A DNA stretch of 32,538 nucleotides from the NCBI GenBank assembly GCA_002310995.1, contig DBYV01000043.1, forward strand, positions 10,365-42,902. The letters are read 5' to 3'. The notes beneath the pieces were generated by a model, which saw only the letters and a list, made by a program, of their open reading frames with translations, did no database searches and had not been told where the DNA came from. Of the stretch, positions 1 through 7,128 are shown in pieces. The position numbers and the translations under genes were made by a program. The stretch comes from a bacterium UBP6_UBA1177. Lineage in GTDB: Bacteria > UBP6 > UBA1177. How positions within the stretch are numbered: position 1 is the stretch's first letter; every line of letters starts with the position of its first letter.

Positions 1-329
1 GTGTCTGCATCAGTATCATTCGTATCGTTGTCATCGGCAACATTGTTGTCTGAATCATCATCCGAATCGGTATCGTCTGCATCTTTGTCAGGTTGCGAAT
101 CGCCGGAATCATCGGTTGAATCAGCATTGTCGTCAGTTTTATCGCTGTCTGTATCTGTGTCACTGTCTGAATCGTTTCCGTTTTCAGAATTCCCGTCATC
201 AGGCTGAGAGTTTTCATCGTTTTCTATTGTCTGCTGATCTTCGTCGTTAAATTCATCAGAAATAGGGTCGTCGCCGCAGCTTAAAATGAAAAAAAGTGCA
301 AAAACAGGAATAAAAAATCTTAATTTCAT
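1..329 (-). CDS. Lipoprotein with Asp-rich linker, 3' part outside window
   Basis: This is the N-terminal 109 codons of a gene running off the left edge. It begins with a signal peptide and lipobox (FFILSC, lipidated Cys about residue 18), followed by GDDPISDEF and then a long low-complexity Asp/Ser/Thr/Asn linker. The functional domain lies outside the window, so no function can be given. A GGAGA ribosome-binding site sits at 335-339. The start lies only 17 nt after the nadC stop, so it is probably co-transcribed with rsmB-rpe-nadC. The plus-strand Ser/Val-rich reading frame over the same bases is a shadow of the Asp codons. Confidence 0.8.
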   Translation of the reverse strand, partial: MKLRFFIPVFALFFILSCGDDPISDEFNDEDQQTIENDENSQPDDGNSENGNDSDSDTDTDSDKTDDNADSTDDSGDSQPDKDADDTDSDDDSDNNVADDNDTNDTDAD

Positions 330-346
330 AATATTCTCCAATGTTT

Positions 347-1192
347 TTAAACAATTTCAAGGGTAAGGTTGATGTCTTTTGCTACAGCGGAGTGGGTGAG
401 TGCTCCGACAGAAATGAAGTCCGCACCGAGTTTTGACAGTTCGTTGATTTTTTCAAGGGTTACGCCGCCCGAAATTTCGATTTTCGCTCTGTCTCCGATG
501 ATTGAGATCGCTTCACTCATCATTTCTGTATCCATATTATCAAGCATGATTACATCGGCTTTTGCCGCAAGAGCTTCCTTCACTTCTTCGAGATTCGTTG
601 TTTCGACTTCGATTTTGAGAAGGTGATGGATTTTACTTCTGACATTTTCGACTGCCTGCGTAATCGAGCCGGCAAGAACTATGTGGTTGTCCTTTATCAT
701 CACACCGTCGTCAAGCCCGAAGCGGTGGTTGCTGCCTCCGCCGGTGCGGACTGCATATTTTTCTAAAGTTCTGAGTCCCGGAGTCGTTTTTCTCGTGTCG
801 GCAATCTTTGTTTCGGAATATCTGTCGATTTCTTTCACGTATTCAGCCGTGAGCGACGCGATGCCGCTCAGCCTCTGCAGAAAGTTGAGAGCGGTTCTTT
901 CGCCTTTAAGAATCGAGGCTGCGTTTCCTGAAATGTTCATTATTCTTTCGCCTGCGCAGAGTTTTTCGCCGTCACGCGCTAGAATCTCGACATCAAGAGT
1001 TTCGTCAATAAATTCAAATATATATGTCGCAAGATCAACACCGCAGAGCACCAGGTCGCTTTTAGCTTTGATGAAAGCTCTGCCGTTACGCGGTTCATCG
1101 CAGACAAAGTTTGTCGTAACATCGCCGCGCCCCAGATCCTCTCTGATGACATGCGCTATAAATTCCTTGGTTACATAGTCGGGACATCTCAT
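347..1192 (-). CDS. nadC: Nicotinate-nucleotide pyrophosphorylase (carboxylating), quinolinate phosphoribosyltransferase
   Basis: Cytoplasmic enzyme of de novo NAD synthesis. It converts quinolinate and PRPP to nicotinate mononucleotide, CO2 and PPi. The 281-residue length is normal for the family. Visible signatures are EDLGRGDVTT near the N-terminus, the active-site stretch RKTTPGLRTLEKYAV followed by GGGSNHRFGLDDGVMIKDNH, then VIMLDNM, EISGGVTL and the closing phosphate-binding GADFISVGALTHS of the alpha/beta barrel. The ATG start has a GGAGAAG site just upstream. The gene lies 15 nt downstream of rpe in the rsmB-rpe-nadC operon. No nadA or nadB is in the window. Confidence 0.96.
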   Translation of the reverse strand: MRCPDYVTKEFIAHVIREDLGRGDVTTNFVCDEPRNGRAFIKAKSDLVLCGVDLATYIFEFIDETLDVEILARDGEKLCAGERIMNISGNAASILKGERTALNFLQRLSGIASLTAEYVKEIDRYSETKIADTRKTTPGLRTLEKYAVRTGGGSNHRFGLDDGVMIKDNHIVLAGSITQAVENVRSKIHHLLKIEVETTNLEEVKEALAAKADVIMLDNMDTEMMSEAISIIGDRAKIEISGGVTLEKINELSKLGADFISVGALTHSAVAKDINLTLEIV

Positions 1193-1207
1193 TTTTCTTC
1201 TCCTGTT

Positions 1208-1861
1208 TTACAGATTTTTCGCGTTTCTTACGAGTTCTGCGCGTTCTTCAAGCGGTTTGCCGAAGAAATACGAGCCCATTACGGCGATGTCTGCACCTGC
1301 TTTGATGACTTCAGGCAAGGTTTTCGCGTTCACGCCGCCGTCGACTGAAATTTCGTAGTTAAGGCCGTGTTTTTCGCGGATCTCGGCAACTTTTCTGATT
1401 TTTTCGGATGCACTTTTTATGTATTCCTGGCCGCCGAAACCGGGATTTACGCTCATCACGAGGAAAAGGTCACACAGATCGCCGACGTAGGGGAGAAAAT
1501 CGACTGCCGTGTGCGGATTTACAGAAATTCCGGTCTTGAGTCCGAGCCTTTTTATAAACTGCAGAGTGCGGTGAAGATGCTGCTCCGTCTCGGCATGAAC
1601 AGTGATCATTTCGCATCCCGCATCAGCGAACTTCTGGATGAACTGCGTCGGATTTTCGATCATGAGATGTGCGTCAAAAGGAAGTTTTACGAGAGGTCTG
1701 ATCTGCTTCACAATCATCGGACCGAAAGTGATGTTGGGAACGAAATGTCCGTCCATGATGTCAAGATGGACAAGGTCCGCACCGCTTGTCTCAATTGATC
1801 TGATTTCTTCCTCTAGTTTTAAAAAATCGGCTGACAGGATCGAAGGAGCAATTTTTATCAT
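1208..1861 (-). CDS. rpe: Ribulose-phosphate 3-epimerase
   Basis: Interconverts D-ribulose 5-phosphate and D-xylulose 5-phosphate in the pentose phosphate pathway, in the cytoplasm. The 217-aa protein has the family motifs in order: IAPSILSADF at the N-terminus, LVHLDIMDGHFVPNITFGP (metal and catalytic His/Asp), DAHLMI, VMSVNPGFGGQ, then VDGGV and GSYFF for phosphate binding. Its ATG overlaps the rsmB stop in an ATGA arrangement (1858-1861), implying translational coupling. The nadC start follows 15 nt after its stop. Confidence 0.96.
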   Translation of the reverse strand: MIKIAPSILSADFLKLEEEIRSIETSGADLVHLDIMDGHFVPNITFGPMIVKQIRPLVKLPFDAHLMIENPTQFIQKFADAGCEMITVHAETEQHLHRTLQFIKRLGLKTGISVNPHTAVDFLPYVGDLCDLFLVMSVNPGFGGQEYIKSASEKIRKVAEIREKHGLNYEISVDGGVNAKTLPEVIKAGADIAVMGSYFFGKPLEERAELVRNAKNL

Positions 1862-3171
1862 TTTATTTTCCTCATCTTGCAGATAAAGAATATGTCTCTG
1901 TTGTCGTCAGGATCTGTGACGGTAAAATAAGATTTTTCAACCGAAAATTCTGGATGGTGAGCGGAAAAGTTCTTGATCTGTTCAAGAGTTTCCTCTTTTG
2001 TGAAAGTGCAGACTGAAAAGACGAGGATGCCGCCTTTTTTCAGGTATCTGCCAGCTTTTTCGAGGATCTTTCCCGAAATTGCTGCCATTTTCACTGGATC
2101 ATCGTTATTTTTTATCCTCTTTATTTCAGGGTGACGCCTTATCGTTCCGAGTGCACTGCACGGAGCATCGAGCAGGACTTTGTCGTATTTGCCGTGCCAT
2201 TCAGGATTGTCTTTAGTGGCGTCGTGAAGTTTCATTTCAATATTTTTTTTGCCATGCTGGATTATGACATCGGCAAGAAGATTGAGGCGGTTTCCGTTGA
2301 CATCAGCCGCCGTGACGAAGCCTTTTTCACCAGTTAAATACGAAGCAAAAAGCGTTTTTCCGCCGGGAGCCGCGCACATATCGAGAATTTTGTCGCCTGG
2401 CCTGATATCCATTTCGAGAACTGAAAGCTGGCTTGATTCGTCTTGGATATAGATATTGTCAAAACCTTTCAGCATCGAGAAGTTGACAGCCTTGCTTGTG
2501 CAGATTCCGTACGGACTGAGTTTCGCCTTCTCTGCTGAAGCCCCTTTTAAAACGAGTTTTTCGATTATCTGCTGCCGCAAATTTTCGTCGCCTTCGATCC
2601 TGAGAGTGATCCCGAGAGGCTTGTTAACAATTCGAAGATATTCCTCAATATCTTGTCCTACGGTTGCGGCCTGCGTTTTTATTCTGTCATAAAGCCACTG
2701 AGGTACAGAATAGTAAGTCTGCAAAAACTCATCGTGTTTCCCGACAAAATCGGCTTCCATATTTTCACGTGTCGGATTTGTGCGGAGAATTTCGCGCAGA
2801 ATGAAGTTGACAAAACCCGCTGTTTTCTCGTTTCCACAGCGTTTCGCAAGCTCGGCTGCCTCGAAAACGATTGTTGCAGCCTCTCTGTTCGACATGAAAA
2901 GTATCTGATAAAGCGAAACTCTGATGAGGGAAAGCAGCTCCTTATCCATCCGTTTGAGCGGCTTTTTGAAAACTTTGAGAATCCAGAAATCGAGGTGGCT
3001 CAAGTGCCGCACCGTGCCGTAGACAAGCTCCGTTATGAATCGTCTTTTCGGAAAATCAAACGCCGAAAGGCTGTCGTTCAGAAGCTCGTTAACAAAAAAC
3101 GACTGGTCAAGAACATCCTGAATCAGAGAACTTGCCACAAGTCTGGGATCTTTTGTCTTTTTATTGCTCAC
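1858..3171 (-). CDS. rsmB: 16S rRNA (cytosine(967)-C5)-methyltransferase RsmB
   Basis: Methylates C967 of 16S rRNA using S-adenosylmethionine. The N-terminal third is a NusB-like RNA-binding domain (LVASSLIQDVL...SLYQILFM). The C-terminal part is the Rossmann methyltransferase, with DMCAAPGGKT (SAM binding), the catalytic-Cys motif DAPCSALGTIRRHPEIK and VFSVCTF. I chose a GTG start at 3171 (437 aa) rather than the longer frame beginning at 3210. GGAGG lies at 3176-3180, a good -10 (TATAAG) lies at 3199-3204, and homologous sequence begins just after it. The stop overlaps the rpe start by 4 nt. It is the first gene of the operon. Confidence 0.94.
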   Translation of the reverse strand: MSNKKTKDPRLVASSLIQDVLDQSFFVNELLNDSLSAFDFPKRRFITELVYGTVRHLSHLDFWILKVFKKPLKRMDKELLSLIRVSLYQILFMSNREAATIVFEAAELAKRCGNEKTAGFVNFILREILRTNPTRENMEADFVGKHDEFLQTYYSVPQWLYDRIKTQAATVGQDIEEYLRIVNKPLGITLRIEGDENLRQQIIEKLVLKGASAEKAKLSPYGICTSKAVNFSMLKGFDNIYIQDESSQLSVLEMDIRPGDKILDMCAAPGGKTLFASYLTGEKGFVTAADVNGNRLNLLADVIIQHGKKNIEMKLHDATKDNPEWHGKYDKVLLDAPCSALGTIRRHPEIKRIKNNDDPVKMAAISGKILEKAGRYLKKGGILVFSVCTFTKEETLEQIKNFSAHHPEFSVEKSYFTVTDPDDNRDIFFICKMRKIK

Positions 3172-3175
3172 GTTT

Positions 3176-3206
3176 CCTCCGGAATCAAAATCCGAAAGCT
3201 TATAGC
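3176..3206 (-). promoter_or_regulatory. Extended -10 promoter and Shine-Dalgarno of rsmB operon
   Basis: On the minus strand, TGC is followed directly by TATAAG (3204-3199). GGAGG at 3180-3176 lies 4 nt before the GTG start. Transcription would start near 3192, leaving about a 20-nt leader, which excludes the upstream alternative start. The -35 region is poor. Confidence 0.5.
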
Positions 3207-3250
3207 ACACTTGAGAAAAATGGGAAAGAAATCGTAATTAAGAATTCGGT

Positions 3251-3301
3251 CGCCGCCGTCGATATTCCGATATTTCGAGATTTCGACAGGCTTCGGCGGC
3301 G
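3251..3301 (-). repeat. GC-rich inverted repeat between lipoprotein and rsmB
   Basis: Perfect 8-nt arms CGCCGCCG (3251-3258) and CGGCGGCG (3294-3301) enclose 35 nt rich in TCGA/TCGAAAT-like words. It begins 1 nt after the stop of the cobalamin-regulated lipoprotein. No T-run follows on either strand, so it is not a canonical intrinsic terminator. It could be a 3' stabilising hairpin or a REP-like element. No second copy was seen in the window. Confidence 0.45.
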
Positions 3302-3302
3302 T

Positions 3303-4958
3303 CTAAAGAAGTTCGTTGATTACTGCAACAGCGTCAAGGTCGAAGCCGGCGCTTATTTCTCCTGTTGGATACGGGTCGTAGATCGGATCGCCGATTGAAT
3401 CAAGCTGAGAACCGTCTCCGATCACGTCAACGATTTTAATGTGTGTGATTGCGTCAAGGTTGACTGTTCCGGCAATAACTTCCGCTTTGTTTTCGAGATC
3501 TGCAAGGTCGAACATATTGCCTTTGCCCTGTTTGAATTTGCCTGCGAATCCCCAGATCAGGCTTGAATCGTGCGAACCTGTTCCACCGATTTTTTCAAGT
3601 CCAAGATAGTAGTGGTCAAATGCAACAAAGTTTTCGCCGTCGCTGCTGACTTCAACTGTTCCGAGTTCAAGGAAACCGTCGTTGAAACTGTTCTCGAAAA
3701 CTGCAAAATCTGCTCCTTCGCCGTCTGTGATCGGTTTTGCAAAAGTAAGAACTATGCTTCCGCCGTCACCGAGAACTACAACATCATAAGAATCGCCGAC
3801 AGCTTTTCCGAGAGCTTTGTCCGGAGTCTGCCAGCTTTCAGCGACACCTGCGCCGACAACGTAATTTTCGTAACCGGTCGCCCATGCGACGATTTTTTCA
3901 TCGTCTTTGTCGATAGGCTCTTCAACAACTGCGATGAGTTCGCTCCACGGATTTGCATTGCATCCTGCCGCGAGATCGTTTCTGTCGGCGGTAGTTACAG
4001 CAAGAGCATCAGCTTCGGTTTCTTTGTTGAAAGTGATTTGGCAGTAGTAGATTTTTCCCTCTTTTACAATATAGTCGAATCTGCTCCATTGATTCGGGTT
4101 CCACGGATGAGTTTCGTCATTGTGAGCTATTATGACATTGTCGACGCTGTCAAACTGCGTGATGTGGAAAAGCGAATCGCCCCATTCGGATGGCTGGAAC
4201 CATGCGGTGTTTGAGATGATGTGGTTTCCGCCCCATGCGTCTGCGTATCTGCCGATAATTTCAACTATATCTTTATGCAGTTTTGTCCAAGGGTTGCCTG
4301 CGCATCCTGCATTTGCCGGATCGGTTTTGTCGGCAGCCGGAGTCGCGAGAGCTTCTTCTTCTGTCTCTTTGTCATAAGCAGTCTGACAGTAGTAGATAGC
4401 GCCGTTTTTTACGGTGTAGTCGAATCTGCTCCATTTATCAGGATTCCATGATTTTTCAGAATCGTTCTGAGCGATGATGAAATCCTGTTCGTTGTCGTAT
4501 TGCGAGATGTGAGAAACTGATGTACCGTAAGAAGATCTCGATGTCCATTCAGTTTTGGTAATGACATGGGAAGTGTCAAAATCATCCATGTATCTTCCGA
4601 TAATTTCAAGTGTTTCGACAGGTTCTTCCGAATTCGTATCGGAATCATCGGTGTCTGTGTCACCGTCATCCGTTGAATCTCCGGAATCATCATCTTCGTC
4701 GTTTGTCGAATCTCCTTCATCGGGATTTTCTGTGTCTGGATTTTCCGAGTCAGTTGTGTCTGTGTCTGACGGTTCGGTGTCACTCGGATCGTTGTCAGTA
4801 GGTTCAGTGTCACCTGAATCGCTGATGTCTTCGTCAGGATTTTCCGTGTCGGTAGTGTCTGTGTCGGGCGTTTTGTTGTCGTCTTTTTTGCTGTCGCCGC
4901 AAGATACAGCAAAGACCATTACAAAAAGGATAAAGAGACAGAATAAAGGTTTTTTCAT
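3303..4958 (-). CDS. Cobalamin-riboswitch-controlled surface lipoprotein with duplicated domain
   Basis: Predicted lipoprotein of 551 aa. The signal peptide ends in a lipobox (FAVSC, Cys 20), followed by a linker of about 95 residues rich in Asp/Thr/Glu/Pro. Two homologous units of about 110 aa follow (about 117-227 and 232-341). Each has EIIGRY, a WNP.WSRFDY core, YYCQ, KETE.(E/D)ALA and a Cys followed by NPW. The C-terminal 195 residues carry VVVLGDGGSIVLTF, DFAVFENSF, VEVSSDG and a terminal AGFDLDAVAVIN. From memory this matches a domain of predicted cell-surface proteins in deltaproteobacteria and PEP-CTERM bacteria. The biochemical function is unknown. The riboswitch upstream and cobO nearby suggest corrinoid capture at the outer surface, which is inference. 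The start was chosen at 4958 because GGAGGAG lies at 4961-4968; an in-frame ATG at 4970 would place that site inside the gene. Confidence 0.85.
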   Translation of the reverse strand: MKKPLFCLFILFVMVFAVSCGDSKKDDNKTPDTDTTDTENPDEDISDSGDTEPTDNDPSDTEPSDTDTTDSENPDTENPDEGDSTNDEDDDSGDSTDDGDTDTDDSDTNSEEPVETLEIIGRYMDDFDTSHVITKTEWTSRSSYGTSVSHISQYDNEQDFIIAQNDSEKSWNPDKWSRFDYTVKNGAIYYCQTAYDKETEEEALATPAADKTDPANAGCAGNPWTKLHKDIVEIIGRYADAWGGNHIISNTAWFQPSEWGDSLFHITQFDSVDNVIIAHNDETHPWNPNQWSRFDYIVKEGKIYYCQITFNKETEADALAVTTADRNDLAAGCNANPWSELIAVVEEPIDKDDEKIVAWATGYENYVVGAGVAESWQTPDKALGKAVGDSYDVVVLGDGGSIVLTFAKPITDGEGADFAVFENSFNDGFLELGTVEVSSDGENFVAFDHYYLGLEKIGGTGSHDSSLIWGFAGKFKQGKGNMFDLADLENKAEVIAGTVNLDAITHIKIVDVIGDGSQLDSIGDPIYDPYPTGEISAGFDLDAVAVINELL

Positions 4959-5023
4959 TTTCTCCTCCATAATCTGGAAAGTGAATAAATACGGAAAAAT
5001 TGTGCAAACCTTGTGAATCGCAA
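4955..5023 (-). CDS. Possible 22-aa leader peptide after the riboswitch
   Basis: A GAGGAGGG site (5036-5029) lies 5 nt before a TTG at 5023. The frame from there runs 22 codons (LRFTRFAQFFRIYSLSRLWRRK) and stops at TGA overlapping the lipoprotein ATG as ATGA. The strong ribosome site, right after the aptamer and without another use, together with the exact overlap, suggests a coupled leader. The TTG start, short length and basic composition make it uncertain. The site may instead be only part of the expression platform. Confidence 0.25.
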   Translation of the reverse strand: MRFTRFAQFFRIYSLSRLWRRK

Positions 5024-5041
5024 TTTTTCCCTCCTCGGGGT

Positions 5042-5142
5042 ACTCATTACACTGACTTGAGTCTGCGTATCCGGCTTGGCTTTAAGCTTCACGGTTGCGG
5101 GACAGCATCGGAATTTCACCGATTTCCGCAGGAAACAAATCG
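5042..5142 (-). promoter_or_regulatory. Compact cobalamin riboswitch
   Basis: The minus strand carries the hallmarks in order. ATCGG-TGAAATT-CCGAT is a 5-bp stem around the conserved GGTGAAATTCC (5120-5110). CCCGCAACCGTGA follows at 5101-5089, and a B12-box variant AAGCCGGATACGCAG at 5077-5063. CTGCG (5131-5127) can pair with CGCAG (5067-5063), closing the core. An ACTCA/TGAGT hairpin (5062-5042, 11-nt loop) follows and could be the regulatory P13-type hairpin. Only about 12 nt separate the CCGTGA segment from the B12 box, so the large peripheral arm of class-I aptamers is absent and a class-II-like variant is likely. It precedes the lipoprotein at 3303-4958. CCC/GGG pairing around GAGGAGGG could control access to ribosomes. 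Confidence 0.85.
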
Positions 5143-5148
5143 CGCGGC

Positions 5149-5177
5149 AATATAGAGTGCAAAAATTGTGTTGTCAA
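5149..5177 (-). promoter_or_regulatory. Sigma-70 promoter driving the riboswitch transcript
   Basis: On the minus strand a perfect -35 TTGACA (5177-5172), a 17-nt spacer and -10 TATATT (5154-5149) predict a start near 5142, at the 5' edge of the aptamer. The cobO stop is 54 nt upstream, so the lipoprotein can be transcribed separately from cobO. Confidence 0.75.
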
Positions 5178-5230
5178 TAAATACGTTTTATGTGAAGATA
5201 ACGGATTGATTTTATTGGGACAATTCTTAA

Positions 5231-5752
5231 TTATTTTTCTATACCGGTTCTTGCTTCGACACCTTTGGTATAGTAATGCTTGATCTCTTTCATTTCGGTG
5301 ACGAGGTCAGCTGCATCAATCAGTTCCTGCGGTGCGTATCTGCCGGTTATGATGACTTCAACGCCTTCCGCACGGCCTTTTACGGCTTCAAGAAGCTCTT
5401 TGACAGAGAAAAGTTTGTAGAAAAGGGCGATATTCGCTTCATCCATGATTACGACATCGTGCTTTCCGCTTTTAAGAATTTCTGCCATTTCCTGAAGGCC
5501 GTTACGCGCGATTTTGATGTCGTGCTCAGTCGGAGCTTTAACGATAAAACAGTCGGCACCGTACTGCCTGATTTCGATATTTTTGATGAATTCCGGAACT
5601 TTGAGTTCGCTGTACGGCATTCCTTTGACAAACTGGCCGATGAACACTTTTTTCCCTGCCATAGCCGCTCTCAATGCGAGTCCGAAAGCCGCTGTTGTTT
5701 TTCCTTTTCCGTTTCCGGTGTAGACCTGAATGTAACCTTTGCAATCTTCCAT
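5231..5752 (-). CDS. cobO: Cob(I)yrinic acid a,c-diamide adenosyltransferase (CobO/BtuR family)
   Basis: Transfers the adenosyl group of ATP to Co(I) corrinoids, making adenosylcobalamin-type cofactors in the cytoplasm (EC 2.5.1.17 family). The 173-aa length is typical. The P-loop GNGKGKTTAAFG lies at about residues 13-24. VFIGQFVKG, the Walker B-like VVIMDEAN, and VIITGRYAPQELIDAADLVTEM follow, all standard for CobO/BtuR. The ATG start has GGAGG five nt upstream and lies 12 nt after the stop of the preceding gene. Its product is the likely ligand type of the riboswitch just downstream, so synthesis and sensing sit side by side. No other corrinoid biosynthesis gene is in the window. Confidence 0.95.
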   Translation of the reverse strand: MEDCKGYIQVYTGNGKGKTTAAFGLALRAAMAGKKVFIGQFVKGMPYSELKVPEFIKNIEIRQYGADCFIVKAPTEHDIKIARNGLQEMAEILKSGKHDVVIMDEANIALFYKLFSVKELLEAVKGRAEGVEVIITGRYAPQELIDAADLVTEMKEIKHYYTKGVEARTGIEK

Positions 5753-5764
5753 TTTAGCCTCCGA

Positions 5765-6277
5765 TTATGAATTTTCCTTTATCTCTTTCAGTGATTCTTT
5801 CAGGATAGGAAGAGCAGAAGCAATTGTCTGCTCGATTTTGTCGATATCGGTGTCATTTTTTATGGTGAACGAAATTTTAAAACAGTTTCCCTCTGCAAAA
5901 TCTGGAAAATTTATTTCTCCTCCTGTTGCTGCGCAGAACTTGTTTTTCAGTTTCATGAAATTTGCCTGTTTCTTGCTCCAAAGCGGATAACGCAGGTTGT
6001 AAAGGCGGTTCATAAGCTCTTCGCCTTTTGTCTTTTCGGAGATGTTTTCGTTGTTCAGAATTGTGCAGAGCCCGGCGTTTTGAAATATTTCATCAAACGG
6101 TTTCCCTTCACGAAGTCCGATTTCACGCGTGTAGCGAAGAAAATTTTTGAACGAATTTGCATTCATCTCGGCTTTTTTGAGAATCTTGAGCGAAAATTCG
6201 AGAAGTTCCTGTTCTTTTTGCAAAGATCCGATGATTTTTGTATTTATGCCGCGCTTTTCTAAGATTGAAATATCCAT
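5765..6277 (-). CDS. Unrecognised 170-aa protein upstream of cobO
   Basis: A soluble, charged 170-aa protein with no signal peptide or membrane segment. The N-terminal half is helical and Lys/Glu-rich (QKEQELLEFSLKILKKAE). The middle holds LMNRLYNLRYPLWSKKQANFM, and the C-terminal part alternates beta-like and helical stretches. The LRYP.(W/L)S..Q..F pattern resembles an uncharacterised conserved family I recall but cannot name. The start is an ATG without a clear ribosome site, 13 nt after the TPR gene stop. It sits between the TPR gene and cobO in one operon, which does not by itself assign a corrinoid role. Confidence 0.75.
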   Translation of the reverse strand: MDISILEKRGINTKIIGSLQKEQELLEFSLKILKKAEMNANSFKNFLRYTREIGLREGKPFDEIFQNAGLCTILNNENISEKTKGEELMNRLYNLRYPLWSKKQANFMKLKNKFCAATGGEINFPDFAEGNCFKISFTIKNDTDIDKIEQTIASALPILKESLKEIKENS

Positions 6278-6290
6278 AATAGATCACTTG

Positions 6291-7025
6291 TTATCTGGTG
6301 AAGTTTCTAACGCCCATGCTTTTCTGCTGATTTTTTATCATCTTGTTCTGAAGACGTGAAAGTCCCTTTCTGTCAAGCATAAGCTGATACCACTGCTCGC
6401 CGTATTTTTCCATTTTGAACTCTTTGTTGTTCTGGAAAGCGAGAAGATGCTCCTTTATTTTCGGGTTGTCAGGCATGATTTTTGCCGCTTTCGTCAGAGT
6501 TTCGAGAGCTTTGTCACGGTTGTCAAGCTCCTCCTCGTAAATATATGCGATTGCGGAATAGACAAAGGGGTCTTTTTTGTTAAAGCGGATGAGCAGGTCG
6601 ATATTCTTGTCGATATTTTCGGTCTTTTTATTCTTGATGCATCCGATTATATACATCAGATATCCCATCATAATACGCGGGTTCGAGTTTTTAAGATATT
6701 TGTAAGCCTCACCGAACTTCTTCTGTGAATAGAGTATTATTCCTATCTGCGTGTCAATCTGCGCCTGCACAAGAAAAGCGTATTTGTTGTAGCGGTAACC
6801 TTCTTTCAAAGCCTCTATTGCGCGATCGAACTGCTGCTTCTGGATTTCAAAATTTGCAGTCATGAAAACAGCCTGCAACTTTTTTGAAAAAAATCTCTGG
6901 AAAAAGATAAAAGCCGCAAAAAAAGCGAAAAGACCGAGAAAAATCCCTAATCCGACATTTACCAAAAAACCTAAAAGCAAGCCGACAACAAGGCCGATAC
7001 CAAGAGAAATAAGCAAACTATACAT
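6291..7025 (-). CDS. Membrane-anchored TPR protein
   Basis: Protein of 244 aa. Two closely spaced hydrophobic segments at about residues 3-27 and 29-47 rich in Gly/Leu/Phe form an N-terminal membrane hairpin. The following cytoplasmic or periplasmic part holds several TPR-like helical pairs (FDRAIEALKEGYRYNKYAFLVQAQI; AIAYIYEEELDNRDKALETLTKAAKIMPDN). The C-terminus is basic. TPR modules usually mediate protein-protein contacts and no partner can be named. The ATG has AGGAG six nt upstream. It is the first gene of the series leading to cobO. The 103-nt upstream region includes GATTTTCCCGAAA, a word also seen in the promoter module at 22661-22700. Confidence 0.8.
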   Translation of the reverse strand: MYSLLISLGIGLVVGLLLGFLVNVGLGIFLGLFAFFAAFIFFQRFFSKKLQAVFMTANFEIQKQQFDRAIEALKEGYRYNKYAFLVQAQIDTQIGIILYSQKKFGEAYKYLKNSNPRIMMGYLMYIIGCIKNKKTENIDKNIDLLIRFNKKDPFVYSAIAYIYEEELDNRDKALETLTKAAKIMPDNPKIKEHLLAFQNNKEFKMEKYGEQWYQLMLDRKGLSRLQNKMIKNQQKSMGVRNFTR

Positions 7026-7102
7026 AAAAAACTCCTTTAAAAAAACCGCGTAAATCTAATGATATGAGAAGTTATTTCAAGAAAAATCGGATGAAATTTC
7101 GG

Positions 7103-7121
7103 GAAAATCTGAAAGTCAGAT
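7103..7121 (-). terminator. Weak intrinsic terminator after Cys-rich lipoprotein
   Basis: Seven nt past the stop on the minus strand, ATCTGA-CTT-TCAGAT (6-bp stem, 7121-7107) runs into a short T-run (the last stem T plus TTTT overlap 7107-7104). The stem is AT-rich and the T-run short, so efficiency is doubtful. Confidence 0.4.
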
Positions 7122-7128
7122 CAATTGA

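Noticed and set aside
1..207. Plus-strand Ser/Val-rich frame
   Set aside because: It is the complement of Asp/Ser codons in a lipoprotein linker. The same artefact appears at 4555-5016, 7529-7960 and, on the minus strand, 29718-30080.
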